From Segatella copri (GTDB taxonomy: Bacteria > Bacteroidota > Bacteroidia > Bacteroidales > Bacteroidaceae): DNA of 64,000 bases. Position numbers and translations under genes: made by a program. The stretch spans positions 2,884,001 to 2,948,000 of the forward strand of contig NZ_CP156891.1 of assembly GCF_019249795.2 (NCBI RefSeq), written 5' to 3'. Below are positions 53,260 through 62,802 of this stretch, piece by piece. The stretch's first letter is position 1; every line of letters starts with the position of its first letter. Under the pieces are notes generated by a model. It was not told the DNA's origin. It was given only the letters and a program-made list of their open reading frames with translations, and did not search any database.

Positions 53260-53667
53260 CTAAAGTACCACCTCCTCAACATACTTCACCAGCGAATCCT
53301 TGCCGTTATGCAGATAGAAGTCTACACGAATCACGTGGTTGATGTCGGCATTGCCCTTCACCTTTATGTGTCGGGTTTTGCTGTACATCATCGTGTCGCG
53401 GCGTGAAGGATAGGATACGAGCTCGATGAGGTCTTTGGTAGAATTGCTGCCCACATAATAGATGCCTACACTGTCTTTTCCGTTCTTGATGGCAGCAATC
53501 TTCGCCATCTTCTTGGCATGAGCCGCAGAGGTATCTATCGGGTAAAACTCGCTGGCAGCTACCGTGTCGCCGTCATGCTGGTCGGGTGCAAACTTGCAGC
53601 TGGTACCCATCGTAGTGATAAAGGATGCAGCAGCCAGGGCTGCCACAAAGTATAATATTTTCTTCAT
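53260..53667 (-). CDS. Small hypothetical lipoprotein
   Basis: A 135-residue lipoprotein. I start it at 53667 (MKKILYFVAALAAASF), where a signal peptide ends in the lipobox GTSC near residue 24. The mature part is beta-rich (VGIYYVGSNSTKDLIELV, IKVKGNADINHVIRVDFYL) and may be a single small domain. I do not recognise the family. Two minus-strand promoters precede it: TACTTTTG at 53729-53736 and a stronger one at 53927-53958, the latter separated from the gene by a CU-rich leader with a microsatellite. Confidence 0.7.
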   Translation of the reverse strand: MKKILYFVAALAAASFITTMGTSCKFAPDQHDGDTVAASEFYPIDTSAAHAKKMAKIAAIKNGKDSVGIYYVGSNSTKDLIELVSYPSRRDTMMYSKTRHIKVKGNADINHVIRVDFYLHNGKDSLVKYVEEVVL

Positions 53668-53882
53668 TGTTATTTCCTTTCTTTTCTTTAAAGAATCCTG
53701 TTTTGTTCGCAAAATGCGTTATCGGCTGCAAAAGTACAAAAAATAACTCGAAAAGCCATACCTTTTTTATCTTTTTCCTTTTAATACTTCGGATGGAGAG
53801 ACGCGTGCTGAAGCTGGGCGGAAGGAGTTGTGGGGATGGCATGGAAGGAGCGGAATGGAAGGAGTTGGAAGGTATGGTAGAT

Positions 53883-53918
53883 ATGGATGGAATGGATGGA
53901 ATGGATGGAATGGATGGA
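53883..53918. repeat. 9-bp microsatellite, four exact units
   Basis: ATGGATGGA is repeated four times without a mismatch and continues degenerately toward 53840. It lies just downstream of a minus-strand promoter, so a transcript from it would carry pyrimidine-rich repeats. Confidence 0.92.
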
Positions 53919-53926
53919 ATTCCGTG

Positions 53927-53958
53927 CAAAGATACGAATTTTCTCTGATACTGCCAAA
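53927..53958 (-). promoter_or_regulatory. Minus-strand promoter upstream of the microsatellite
   Basis: On the minus strand: TTTG (53955-53958), 20 bases, TATCTTTG (53927-53934). This matches consensus well. It could drive a long leader of the lipoprotein gene or a separate small RNA. Confidence 0.65.
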
Positions 53959-54022
53959 TTTGGGGGTGTGATAAGGAAATGTTTAAACTATGCTTTCAGA
54001 TTGAAAGTAGTTAAACTTCCTT

Positions 54023-54087
54023 ACTCATAGTTTTGTGGGCGACAACTCATAGTTTTACGGGTAGCAACTCATAGCTTTGTTCTCTTA
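54023..54087. repeat. Three 22-bp iteron-like direct repeats
   Basis: Units start at exactly 22-base steps: 54023, 54045 and 54067. All begin ACTCATAG(T/C)TTT and then diverge slightly. They lie 60 bases before the large inverted repeat. The surrounding 896 bases (53668-54563) hold no convincing gene. Confidence 0.8.
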
Positions 54088-54146
54088 AAGTATAGAGTTA
54101 AGCAGTAAATCAGGTGTTTATGAGGATTATGATGTTTTTACTGCAA

Positions 54147-54344
54147 TGACTCAGTTCCTCAATAACTCAGTTCCTCAGTTTTTCTCTGACCCTTCACTTT
54201 TGTCTTTATTTAGAAGTTTATTATATATATATTAATATATATAATAATATATAATATATAACAATTTAAAACAACTTTGAACTATAAGGACTATATACCC
54301 CCTAGAAAAAAACTGAGGAACTGAGTTATTGAGGAACTGAGTCA
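54147..54344. repeat. 37-bp perfect inverted repeat around an AT-rich core
   Basis: Bases 54147-54183 are the exact reverse complement of 54308-54344, with a 124-base spacer. Bases 54208-54262 of the spacer are almost pure A/T with TATATA and AATATA runs. Each arm is a period-8 array (CTCAGTTC, CTCAATAA, CTCAGTTC, CTCAGTTT). A near copy of the arm forms the end of the DUF3987-like gene (7439-7470). Confidence 0.92.
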
Positions 54345-54428
54345 ATGATAGAGACTTAGAATCTTACTCTTGATACTGTTGAATATGTGCTTATATTAAA
54401 AGCTAAGTATCAGATTATCAGATAAATA

Positions 54429-54506
54429 AAACACTTGACGCCCTAAAATAGGGCGTCAAGTGTTTATTGTGATACCCATACCCCCTAAAACAGGGGGCAT
54501 GGGTAT
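54429..54506. other. Two adjacent long hairpins downstream of the GH94 gene
   Basis: First: 54429-54445 pairs perfectly (17 bp) with 54449-54465 across a 3-base loop. Second: 54472-54486 pairs with 54492-54506 with a single mismatch. Neither has a long T run. On the minus strand they follow the GH94 stop by 57 bases, so they may end or stabilise its transcript. Confidence 0.8.
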
Positions 54507-54563
54507 GAAAAGAATTTCGTTACATTGAACTTTCAAATCGTAACTTGATAAAATCTGGCTGAT

Positions 54564-57059
54564 TTACATCTCAACCACTACTTCATGCTTGCCTTCAGAG
54601 CAAGGAATGATGGTGCCTGAGATAGGAGTGCCATCCACTGTAATCTGCTTCACGCCCTTCTGGTTTCCGCTAGGATTCTTTACTGTGATATGGTATTCGC
54701 CACCACGGAACTTGCGGGTTACCTCATACTCCTTAGCGGTGCTTGGGAGACAAGGATCGATGAGCAAACCTTCATAATCTGGCTTGATGCCGAGGATGAA
54801 TTCTGATACTGTATACCACATCCATGCCGCTGTACCGGTGAGCCAGGAGTTCTTTCCTTCGCCCGGTTTGGCTGCATCCTTACCGGCTACCATCTGGCAG
54901 TTTACGTAAGGCTCTACCTTGTGAAGTGTCTGATATTTTTCCTCTACATAGCTAGGCAGAATCTTGGTATAATGGCTCCAGGCATCGTTGCCTCGACCGG
55001 CTACAGTCTCTCCGATGATGACCCAAGGATTGTTGTGGCAGAAGATACCGGCGTTCTCCTTGTAACCTTCAGGATAAGAAGAAATCTCACCCATTTCTAC
55101 ATGATAGGTGGCGTAAGCTGGGTTGTTCAGCACCAGTCCGTGCTCGCATTCCAGTCGTTTCTTGCTGCTGTCCAGTGCTTTATCGCAGAGTCCTTCTTCC
55201 AGACCGATACCAGCCATCGTACACCAGCCCTGGCTCTCGATGAAGATTTTGCCTTCCTCGTTCTCATCACTACCAATCTTGTTGCCGAAGAAATCGTAAG
55301 CGCGGAGGAACCATTCGCCGTCCCATCCATGCTGCTTCACAGCCTCGTTCATCTCATCTACAGCCTGCTGCATGCGCTCGGCTTCTGTCAAATAATCTTC
55401 CTCTGCAAGACCGGCTATTTCGCCCTCCTTGCTTTCCAAAGCTTCCTTGGCAAGCTGCTTGCACAGAGCCACATAATCCTTGCCGGTAACCACGAACAGA
55501 CCGGCTATCATCAGACTCTCTGCCTTGCTTCCTTCGCCCTTGTTTTCGGTGGTCTGGAAACTCTCGTTAGGGTCCCAGGAGAAGCAGTTCAGGTTCAGAC
55601 AGTCGTTCCAGTCGGCTCTGCCGATGAGTGGCAACTTGTGCGGACCCAGGTTGTTGATAACATGGTTCATCGAAATCTTGAGGTGCTCGAAGAGGCTTAC
55701 TTCTGTGCCTGGCTGGTTGTCGAAAGGCACCTGCTCAGCGAGGATAGAGAAGTCGCCCGTCTCCTTGATATAGGCTACGGTACCGAAGATGAGCCAGCAA
55801 GGGTCGTCGTTGAAACCGCCACCGATATCGTTGTTGCCGCGCTTGGTGAGCGGCTGATACTGGTGATAGCAGCCACCGTCTGGGAACTGGGTGCTGGCGA
55901 TATCGATGATGCGCTGGCGTGCACGGGTAGGTATCTGATGAACGAAACCTACGAGGTCCTGGTTGGAATCGCGGAAGCCCATGCCTCGACCGATGCCGCT
56001 CTCGAAGAAACTTGCCGAACGCGACATACAGAAGGTGATCATGCACTGATACTGGTTCCAGATGTTCACCATACGGTCTAACTTGTCGTTGCCGCTCTTC
56101 ACGGTGAAGATGTTCAGCAGGTTATCCCAGTACTGGTTGAGTTCTGCGAAGGCAGCATCCACCTTTTCTGTGGTATCAAACTTGGCGATAAGCTGATGAG
56201 CTTTCTCCTTGTTGATTACCTTCTTGGCGCTGAACTTCTTGTCCTGCTCGTTCTCCACATAGCCCAGCAGGAAGATGAGGTCGCGGCTCTCGCCTGGCTG
56301 CAGGGTAACCTCGATATAATGAGATGCGATAGGGCTCCAGCCGTGGGCAAAGCTGTTGCGTGGCTTGCCTTCCAGCACAGCCTCAGGCTCGGCAAACTCG
56401 TTATAGAGTCCGATGAAGCTCTCGCGGTCGGTATCGTAGCCCTGAATCTCGGTATTCACTGTGTAGAAAGCATAGTGGTTGCGGCGCTCACGGTATTCGG
56501 TCTTGTGATAGATGGTAGAACCTTCTACCTCTACTTCGCCCGTAGAGAAGTTGCGCTGGAAGTTCTCCATGTCGGTAGCAGCATTCCAGAGGCACCACTC
56601 TGCAAAGGAGAACACTTTGAGGGTCTTCACCTCCTCAGTCTGGTTCTTCAGCGTCATCTTCTGCACCTCAGCCCATGTATGGAGGGGTACGAAGAAGAGC
56701 ACACTCGCCTCCACGCCGTTCTTGCTGCCCGTGATGCGGGTATAGTTCATGCCGTGGCGGCACTCGTAGCTGTCGAGTGGTGTCTTGCAAGGTTTCCATC
56801 CCGGGTTCCATACGGTATCGCCATCTTTGATATAGAAATAGCGACCGCCGTTATCCATCGGCACACCATTGTAGCGATAACGGGTGATGCGACGGAACTT
56901 GGCATCCTTGTAGAAGGAATAACCACCTGCTGTGTTTGAGATGAGCGAGAAGAAATCCTCGTTACCCAAATAATTGATCCAAGGCCATGGGGTCTTTGGG
57001 TCAGTAATCACGTATTCGCGATTGGCGTCATCAAAATGACCATACTTTTTTTCTGCCAT
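54564..57059 (-). CDS. GH94 cellobiose phosphorylase
   Basis: An 831-residue cytosolic enzyme that splits cellobiose with phosphate into glucose 1-phosphate and glucose. The N-terminal beta-sandwich has [26 protein letters not shown]. The catalytic (alpha/alpha)6 barrel has [18 protein letters not shown], and the acid Asp lies in [11 protein letters not shown] (about 481-490). FDDPCW and [11 protein letters not shown] near the C-terminus also fit. Length is that of known cellobiose phosphorylases (about 810-830). It has no signal peptide. It is a single gene near the GH5/GH3 locus and could use cellobiose from it. Confidence 0.93.
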   Translation of the reverse strand: MAEKKYGHFDDANREYVITDPKTPWPWINYLGNEDFFSLISNTAGGYSFYKDAKFRRITRYRYNGVPMDNGGRYFYIKDGDTVWNPGWKPCKTPLDSYECRHGMNYTRITGSKNGVEASVLFFVPLHTWAEVQKMTLKNQTEEVKTLKVFSFAEWCLWNAATDMENFQRNFSTGEVEVEGSTIYHKTEYRERRNHYAFYTVNTEIQGYDTDRESFIGLYNEFAEPEAVLEGKPRNSFAHGWSPIASHYIEVTLQPGESRDLIFLLGYVENEQDKKFSAKKVINKEKAHQLIAKFDTTEKVDAAFAELNQYWDNLLNIFTVKSGNDKLDRMVNIWNQYQCMITFCMSRSASFFESGIGRGMGFRDSNQDLVGFVHQIPTRARQRIIDIASTQFPDGGCYHQYQPLTKRGNNDIGGGFNDDPCWLIFGTVAYIKETGDFSILAEQVPFDNQPGTEVSLFEHLKISMNHVINNLGPHKLPLIGRADWNDCLNLNCFSWDPNESFQTTENKGEGSKAESLMIAGLFVVTGKDYVALCKQLAKEALESKEGEIAGLAEEDYLTEAERMQQAVDEMNEAVKQHGWDGEWFLRAYDFFGNKIGSDENEEGKIFIESQGWCTMAGIGLEEGLCDKALDSSKKRLECEHGLVLNNPAYATYHVEMGEISSYPEGYKENAGIFCHNNPWVIIGETVAGRGNDAWSHYTKILPSYVEEKYQTLHKVEPYVNCQMVAGKDAAKPGEGKNSWLTGTAAWMWYTVSEFILGIKPDYEGLLIDPCLPSTAKEYEVTRKFRGGEYHITVKNPSGNQKGVKQITVDGTPISGTIIPCSEGKHEVVVEM

Positions 57060-57103
57060 TGTTTTTTTAATGTTATTTCTTGGTAAAATATACTATTTTG
57101 GTG

Positions 57104-57111
57104 CAAAGATA
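57104..57111 (-). promoter_or_regulatory. -7 box of the GH94 gene
   Basis: On the minus strand this reads TATCTTTG, 44 bases before the ATG. A divergent plus-strand box lies 43 bases away. Confidence 0.6.
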
Positions 57112-57154
57112 GTAAAAAGTTTAAGTTTCGGGGTTCGAAAACAGTTTTTTTTTG

Positions 57155-57162
57155 TATTTTTG
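57155..57162 (+). promoter_or_regulatory. -7 box of the alpha-2-macroglobulin-like gene
   Basis: TATTTTTG lies 55 bases before the ATG at 57218. It supports that start over an earlier in-frame start that would begin within the box. Confidence 0.5.
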
Positions 57163-57217
57163 CAATGAAAAGTTTGATGATTATCATCATTCTATAAACA
57201 TTTTATATAGTTGGCTT

Positions 57218-60200
57218 ATGAAAAGAAACATTTTATCACTTCTGATAGCCCTCTTTGCTACGATGCAGGTAGCGGCTCAGACATACGACAACTTGTGGAA
57301 GCAAGCTGAAATCAATGCTCAGAAGGCCCAGCCTAAGAGCGAAATCGCGGTGATGAAGAAAATCATCGCCAAGGCTTCTGCGGCTAAAGACTACGGTCAG
57401 CTGCTGGCGGCTGAGATGAGGCAGGTGATGCTCTGGAAAGAGATTTCTGCAGACTCACTGACGCCGAATGTGAAGCGGATGGAGGCTGAAGCTTTGAAGA
57501 CAAATGACCCGATGCTGAAAGCGGTGAGATATGCTGTGCTCGGCAAGGTATATCATGATAATCCGTATGGAATAGAAGTGGATGAGGCTTCTTTGGAACA
57601 AAGGGAGGATGCTTCTTATTATCAAAGTCAGCGAAAGGTAAACCTGAAGAAGAGCCAGGATTTCTTCAAAAAAGCGATGGCGCACCCAGAGCTTCTTGCC
57701 AAGCATGCTTCTACTGAGTATGTGCCGCTGACTCTAAAAGGGGTGGACGGAAGTTCCTTCAAGAATGATTTGCTGCATCTCATCGGATTCGAGGCAGACA
57801 GCAAGGAGGCGTATCTGCAGCTGTACACCTATTATAATAAGGTGGGCAATCGGGGGGCGGCTTGTCTCTGTGCCTATAAGCTCATCGAGAAATACCGCCA
57901 GGACGACGTGAGAGAGGTGAAGAAATCGAAGTATCTGCAGACCATCGACTCGCTCATCCAGATTTATCAGGATATTCCGGAGGCAGGCGAACTTGCCGTG
58001 GAGCATTTCCGCTTCATGGAAGGTGCTACCGATGCCAAACCGCAGGATAAGCTCAACTATATCAACTATGCGCTGAGCCGCTGGGGTGAATGGTCGAGAA
58101 TGAACGAACTGAGAAATGCGCAGAAGCGACTTACCGAACCGATGTTCCGGGTGAAGGATATGCCGCAGGTATTGCGACCTGGGGAGAAGGTTTGGGTGCA
58201 GCTGGATGTGCGTAATCTCCAGAACCTGAAAATCAGTATCTCCCGCCTCAATATTACGGCAGATAACGATTATAATGCCCAGGATGAGGCTACCTATAAG
58301 ATGCTCCTGAAGAAGACTACGAAGCTGCATCAGAAGGATTTCAGCCGCAACTACTATGGTCGTCCGGATTACGAAGAGGTGAAGGATTCCATCGAAATCG
58401 GTGGCAATCTGCCACTGGGTGCATATCTGATGGAGGTGACTTCGGATAATACCGGCATCGCTCCGCAGCGAGAACTCTTCTATGTCAGCAATCTGGCGGT
58501 GATGATCCAGCAGTTGCCTGATGATAAGCATCGCTATGTGGTGGTGAATGCTACCGACGGACAGCCTATCGCCGGGGCGAAGATAGAACTCTACGACCAG
58601 CGGTATGATTTCAAGACGAAGAAGGACAAGCGAATAGTTCATGCCCGCTTGACAACAGATGAGAACGGAGAGGCTTACTTCAAAAATGTGGATGGAATGG
58701 TGTTGATTTCTACCAACAATGACAAGTTTACGCCAGCCAGGGACATCTATCTTAGCCGTACCCGCTATTATGAGAAGAAGGATAATGAGACTAAATATCA
58801 GGTTTATACCGATCGTGCCATCTATCGCCCGGGGCAGAAGGTACATGCCTCAGCCATTTCCTATACTGTCAAGAAGGGGTTGGATGCCAGCGTGCCTGGC
58901 AAGAGCATGGAACTGAAGTTTGTCCTGAGTGATGCCAACTGGAAGCAGGTGGCAGAACAGAAGGTTACGACCGATGAATATGGTACGGCTTCGGTAGATT
59001 TCGAATTGCCGAAGGAGGGACAGACGGGACTGTATTCCATCTCCGTGAATGGAACGGCAACAAAATATGTAAGAGTGGAGGAATACAAGCGTCCAACCTT
59101 CGAGATTACCTTCCCGAAGGTGAACGAGAAATATAACTGGGGCGATACTGTAGTGGTGAAGGCTACAGCCAAGACCTATGCTGGTGTGCCTGTGCAGGGT
59201 GCCAAGGTGGAGTATCAGGTGACCCGCAGAAACCAGCTTTGGTGGTGGGGCGCAGGCTCTGCCGGACAGTTGGTAAAGACAGACAGTTGCGTGACTCGTG
59301 AGGACGGAACCTTCGACGTAGAGATTCCGCTGGAGGCTTCCTTGTCAGGAAAAGACGAGGCTGATATGAGCGAGTTCATGCGCATCGCCCGTTTCTTCAA
59401 CTTCGAGGTCTCAGCCATCGTTACCGACATCAGCGGCGAGAGCCACGAGGGCGTGATGAGTCTGCCTCTGGGCACCAAGCCAACCATCCTCACGGTGAAT
59501 CTTCCTAAGCGTATCGAAACAGACAGTCTGAAGACGGTGACCTTCGCTTACCGCAATGCCAGTGGTATGCCGATTTCTAGTAGGTTGAAATATCGAATTG
59601 ATAAGGGCGAATGGAAGGATGCCGAGGCGAATGTACCGGTTTCTATCAAGGAATATGCTTCTTCTGCATCATCTGCCTCTTCTTCCCTCGTTTGGAAATC
59701 TGGCGTTCATCAGTTGGAGGCAATCTGCGGACAGGACACCCTGCAGCAGAAATTCACCCTTTTCAGCATGAAGGATACCCATCCGGTGGAGCCAACTACC
59801 GAATGGTATTATCAGACGGCGAAGACCTTCCCTCGTGATGGCAAGCCTGTCTATATCCAGGTAGGCTCTTCGGAGAACGGAGCACACATCGTATATTCCA
59901 TCATCGCCGGCAACAAACTGCTGGAGAAGGGCGCCTGGGAGTTGGGCGACAGCATCGTGACTCTGCCTTTCACCTACAAGGAGGAATATGCGTCGGGCAT
60001 CGTACTGAACTATAGTTTCGTGAAGCAAGGCAAGTGCTATACCCGAATGATGAGCATCGCCCGTCCTTTGCCTGAGAAGAAACTGAATATCGCCTGGAAG
60101 ACCTTCCGCAACCGTCTGACCCCTGGACAGAAGGAGGAGTGGACGCTGAAGATTACCACCCCTGATGGCAAACCAGCCAAGGCGCAGCTGATGAGCGTAC

Positions 60201-62761
60201 TCTATGACAAGTCGCTCGACCAGATAGCCCCGCATTCCTGGAATCTCTCCCTGGGCTTCTATCAGAGTCTGCCAAACTGCTACTGGAAGCACAACCTCAC
60301 TTTCCGTTCATCTTACTTGAATGGCGTTTATCCTACCAAGTATTATGACGAGAAGGGACTGGATGTAGATAAGTTTGATGGCAAATTCTTTAGCTATTAT
60401 GCTTATATGCAAGCGGTGGAGCTGAGCAAGTTGGAACGTTCTCTTGGCGGAACCGTAGAGTCTGTTCGTATAAAGAAAGACGAGCTGGTTCAGGAAGAAG
60501 GGAGAGTCATGAAAACTCGTGGGAGTAATATGACCCGTGTTGCAGCGGCTGCTCCATCTGCTAACAAGGTTTTTGATGTAGTAGAGGAGATGCCGCAGTT
60601 TGTCGGCGGTTCTGGCTCAGATGCAGGACAGTACCTTGACAAAGTGCAGGTGCGTGAGAATATGAACGAAACCGCCTTCTTCTATCCTGCCTTGGAGAGC
60701 GACAACAATGGCAACGTAGCCATCAGGTTTACCCTGCCGGAGAGCGTGACTACCTGGAAGTTCATGGGCTTGGCTCATGACAAGGAGATGCGCAACGGTT
60801 TGCTGGTGGATGAGGCTGTGGCTCAGAAGACCGTGATGGTGCAGCCTAACATGCCTCGCTTCCTGCGTGAGGGCGATAAGAGCACCATCGTGGTGAAACT
60901 CTTCAATACTTCCGACAAGAAGGTGAGCGGCAACGCCCGTATGCAGATTCTCGACCCGGAGACCAACAAGGTGGTTTGGCAGAAGACGCAGAACTACTGC
61001 ATCGATGCCGAGGGCTCTGCTACCATCTCCTTTGATGTCCAGGGACTGAAAGAAGGCGTATATATTAATAAGGTGGTGGCTGCCGGTAATGGCTACAGCG
61101 ATGGTGAACAGCACTATCTGCCGGTTTTGAGCAACCGTGAACTCGTGGTGAACACCCTGCCTATCACCCTGCATCAGAAGGGTGAGCAGAACTTCGACCT
61201 GAGCAAACTCTTCCTGAACAAGGAGGGCAAGCAGGCGAAGGGCGCTGAAGAGGCAAAGGTAACCATCGAGTACACCAATAACCCAAGTTGGCTGATGGTG
61301 AAGGCGCTGCCAGCCATCAGTAATCCGGATGAGGAGGACGCCATCTCGCTGATGTCTGCCATCTATGCCAATACTATCACAAACCATGTACAGAAGCATC
61401 TCTCGCTGGAAAATCTTACTCAGGAGAGCATCCGCCTGCAGAATCAGGTGGAGAAGCTGAAGAAGTTGCAGAACCCTAACGGTTCCTTTTCCTGGTGGAA
61501 AGGAATGAAGGGCAGCCGGTATATGACTACATCGGTAGCCGAAATGATGGTTCGATTGAATGACATCGCAGGTGTGCAGAAATCAACCGCCCGGATGCTG
61601 ACTTCCGCCATCGATTATCTCTCCTGGCAGACAGCACAGGAAGTAAGAGAAATGAAGAAGCAGGAGGAGAAAAAGCAGAAGGTGAATCCTAGCGAACAGG
61701 CGCTGCATTATCTCTACATCCTTTCGGTGGATGGCAGAAAGATGAAGCAGAATCTGGAGCAGGATAAGGCTTATCTCTTGGACAAGATGTCGAAGATGAC
61801 CGGTGATTTCTCCATCTATGGCAAGGCGCGTGCTGCCGTGGTACTCGCCAGAAACAGCCAGCAGAATGCTGCCTATCGCGAGAAGGCTGGCGAATATCTG
61901 CAGAGCGTGAACGAATATGCCGTTTACCGCGAGGAGATGGGCCGCTACTACGATACCCGCAAGGCACTCTACAGCTGGAGAAACTATAAGATTCCTACCC
62001 AGGTATCCGTGATAGAGGCGATGCAGATGCTGAAGCCGAACGACAAGCAGACCATCGAGGAACTGCAGCGCTGGCTCCTGATGTCGAAACGCACCCAGGT
62101 TTGGGATACGCCGGTGAACACCGTGGATGCCGTCTACGCCTTTATGAAGGGCAATGAGAACAACTGGAGCCGGAAGGCTGAGAATGCCGTGCTGAAACTG
62201 GACGGCAAGCTGCTGCCGATGCCGCAGGATTCCACTACTTTGGGCTATGTGAAGACCGAAAGACCGGGCAAGGCATCTAAGCTGAGCATCGACAAAAAGA
62301 GCGATTATACCAGCTGGGGAGCTGTCTATGCAGAGTTTAAGCAGCCTATCAGCGAAATCGGTTCCATGGAGTCGGGCATCAAGGTGCGCCGTGTCATCGT
62401 TCCAGCCGAATCTGAGAGCAAGGGCAATGCGCAGGTAGGCGAGAAGGTGAAGGTAACGCTCATCATCACCGCCGACCGCGACTACGACTTTGTGCAGATT
62501 ACGGATAAGCGTGCGGCATGCCTGGAGCCGGTTAACCAGTTGAGCGGTTATCAGTGGAGCATAGGCTGCTATGTTTCTCCAAGAGACCATGCAACAAATT
62601 TCTATTTCGATCGTTTATCTAAAGGTAAGCACATCGTAGAAATGGAGTATTACGTGGATAGAAAGGGCGACTATCAGAGCGGAACTTGCATCGCTGAGTG
62701 TACCTACAGTCCGGAATTTAGTGGCCGCACAGAGACCTATGAATTGAAAGTTAATAATTGA
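57218..62761 (+). CDS. Alpha-2-macroglobulin-like exported protein, no thioester
   Basis: An 1847-residue exported protein. The signal peptide is MKRNILSLLIALFATMQVAAQ. A helical region (about 20-280) precedes a chain of macroglobulin-like Ig domains with the MG2 signature VYTDRAIYRPGQKVHAS (about 520) and an A2M domain near 1140-1180 (ETAFFYPALESDNNGNVAIR, FTLPESVTTWKFMGLAHD). The terpenoid-cyclase-like helical domain (about 1380-1700) carries no CGEQ or CLEQ thioester motif. Residues about 1118-1127 (VFDVVEEMPQ, then FVGG) resemble the linker motif of Bacteroidetes TonB C-terminal domains. Its likely roles are protease trapping or envelope defence, but without a thioester covalent trapping is not expected. 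The DUF1573 gene follows after 41 bases. Confidence 0.87.
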   Translation: MKRNILSLLIALFATMQVAAQTYDNLWKQAEINAQKAQPKSEIAVMKKIIAKASAAKDYGQLLAAEMRQVMLWKEISADSLTPNVKRMEAEALKTNDPMLKAVRYAVLGKVYHDNPYGIEVDEASLEQREDASYYQSQRKVNLKKSQDFFKKAMAHPELLAKHASTEYVPLTLKGVDGSSFKNDLLHLIGFEADSKEAYLQLYTYYNKVGNRGAACLCAYKLIEKYRQDDVREVKKSKYLQTIDSLIQIYQDIPEAGELAVEHFRFMEGATDAKPQDKLNYINYALSRWGEWSRMNELRNAQKRLTEPMFRVKDMPQVLRPGEKVWVQLDVRNLQNLKISISRLNITADNDYNAQDEATYKMLLKKTTKLHQKDFSRNYYGRPDYEEVKDSIEIGGNLPLGAYLMEVTSDNTGIAPQRELFYVSNLAVMIQQLPDDKHRYVVVNATDGQPIAGAKIELYDQRYDFKTKKDKRIVHARLTTDENGEAYFKNVDGMVLISTNNDKFTPARDIYLSRTRYYEKKDNETKYQVYTDRAIYRPGQKVHASAISYTVKKGLDASVPGKSMELKFVLSDANWKQVAEQKVTTDEYGTASVDFELPKEGQTGLYSISVNGTATKYVRVEEYKRPTFEITFPKVNEKYNWGDTVVVKATAKTYAGVPVQGAKVEYQVTRRNQLWWWGAGSAGQLVKTDSCVTREDGTFDVEIPLEASLSGKDEADMSEFMRIARFFNFEVSAIVTDISGESHEGVMSLPLGTKPTILTVNLPKRIETDSLKTVTFAYRNASGMPISSRLKYRIDKGEWKDAEANVPVSIKEYASSASSASSSLVWKSGVHQLEAICGQDTLQQKFTLFSMKDTHPVEPTTEWYYQTAKTFPRDGKPVYIQVGSSENGAHIVYSIIAGNKLLEKGAWELGDSIVTLPFTYKEEYASGIVLNYSFVKQGKCYTRMMSIARPLPEKKLNIAWKTFRNRLTPGQKEEWTLKITTPDGKPAKAQLMSVLYDKSLDQIAPHSWNLSLGFYQSLPNCYWKHNLTFRSSYLNGVYPTKYYDEKGLDVDKFDGKFFSYYAYMQAVELSKLERSLGGTVESVRIKKDELVQEEGRVMKTRGSNMTRVAAAAPSANKVFDVVEEMPQFVGGSGSDAGQYLDKVQVRENMNETAFFYPALESDNNGNVAIRFTLPESVTTWKFMGLAHDKEMRNGLLVDEAVAQKTVMVQPNMPRFLREGDKSTIVVKLFNTSDKKVSGNARMQILDPETNKVVWQKTQNYCIDAEGSATISFDVQGLKEGVYINKVVAAGNGYSDGEQHYLPVLSNRELVVNTLPITLHQKGEQNFDLSKLFLNKEGKQAKGAEEAKVTIEYTNNPSWLMVKALPAISNPDEEDAISLMSAIYANTITNHVQKHLSLENLTQESIRLQNQVEKLKKLQNPNGSFSWWKGMKGSRYMTTSVAEMMVRLNDIAGVQKSTARMLTSAIDYLSWQTAQEVREMKKQEEKKQKVNPSEQALHYLYILSVDGRKMKQNLEQDKAYLLDKMSKMTGDFSIYGKARAAVVLARNSQQNAAYREKAGEYLQSVNEYAVYREEMGRYYDTRKALYSWRNYKIPTQVSVIEAMQMLKPNDKQTIEELQRWLLMSKRTQVWDTPVNTVDAVYAFMKGNENNWSRKAENAVLKLDGKLLPMPQDSTTLGYVKTERPGKASKLSIDKKSDYTSWGAVYAEFKQPISEIGSMESGIKVRRVIVPAESESKGNAQVGEKVKVTLIITADRDYDFVQITDKRAACLEPVNQLSGYQWSIGCYVSPRDHATNFYFDRLSKGKHIVEMEYYVDRKGDYQSGTCIAECTYSPEFSGRTETYELKVNN

Positions 62762-62777
62762 TAGTTAAAAGTTTATA
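62750..62777 (+). repeat. Heptamer array across the end of the macroglobulin-like gene
   Basis: Units GTTAATA, ATTGATA, GTTAAAA, GTTTATA read in the sense direction. The stop TGA (62759-62761) lies in the second unit. Confidence 0.88.
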
Positions 62778-62802
62778 GATTGATAATTTAAAATAGAATA
62801 GT

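Noticed and set aside
53625..53948. Plus-strand ORF with a GMDGMDGMDG repeat
   Set aside because: The repeat is the 9-bp microsatellite; the frame crosses the lipoprotein leader and promoters of the other strand and has no start context.
54023..54087. CRISPR-like spaced repeats
   Set aside because: The 22-bp units are directly adjacent with no spacers, units diverge at their ends, and no cas gene is present.
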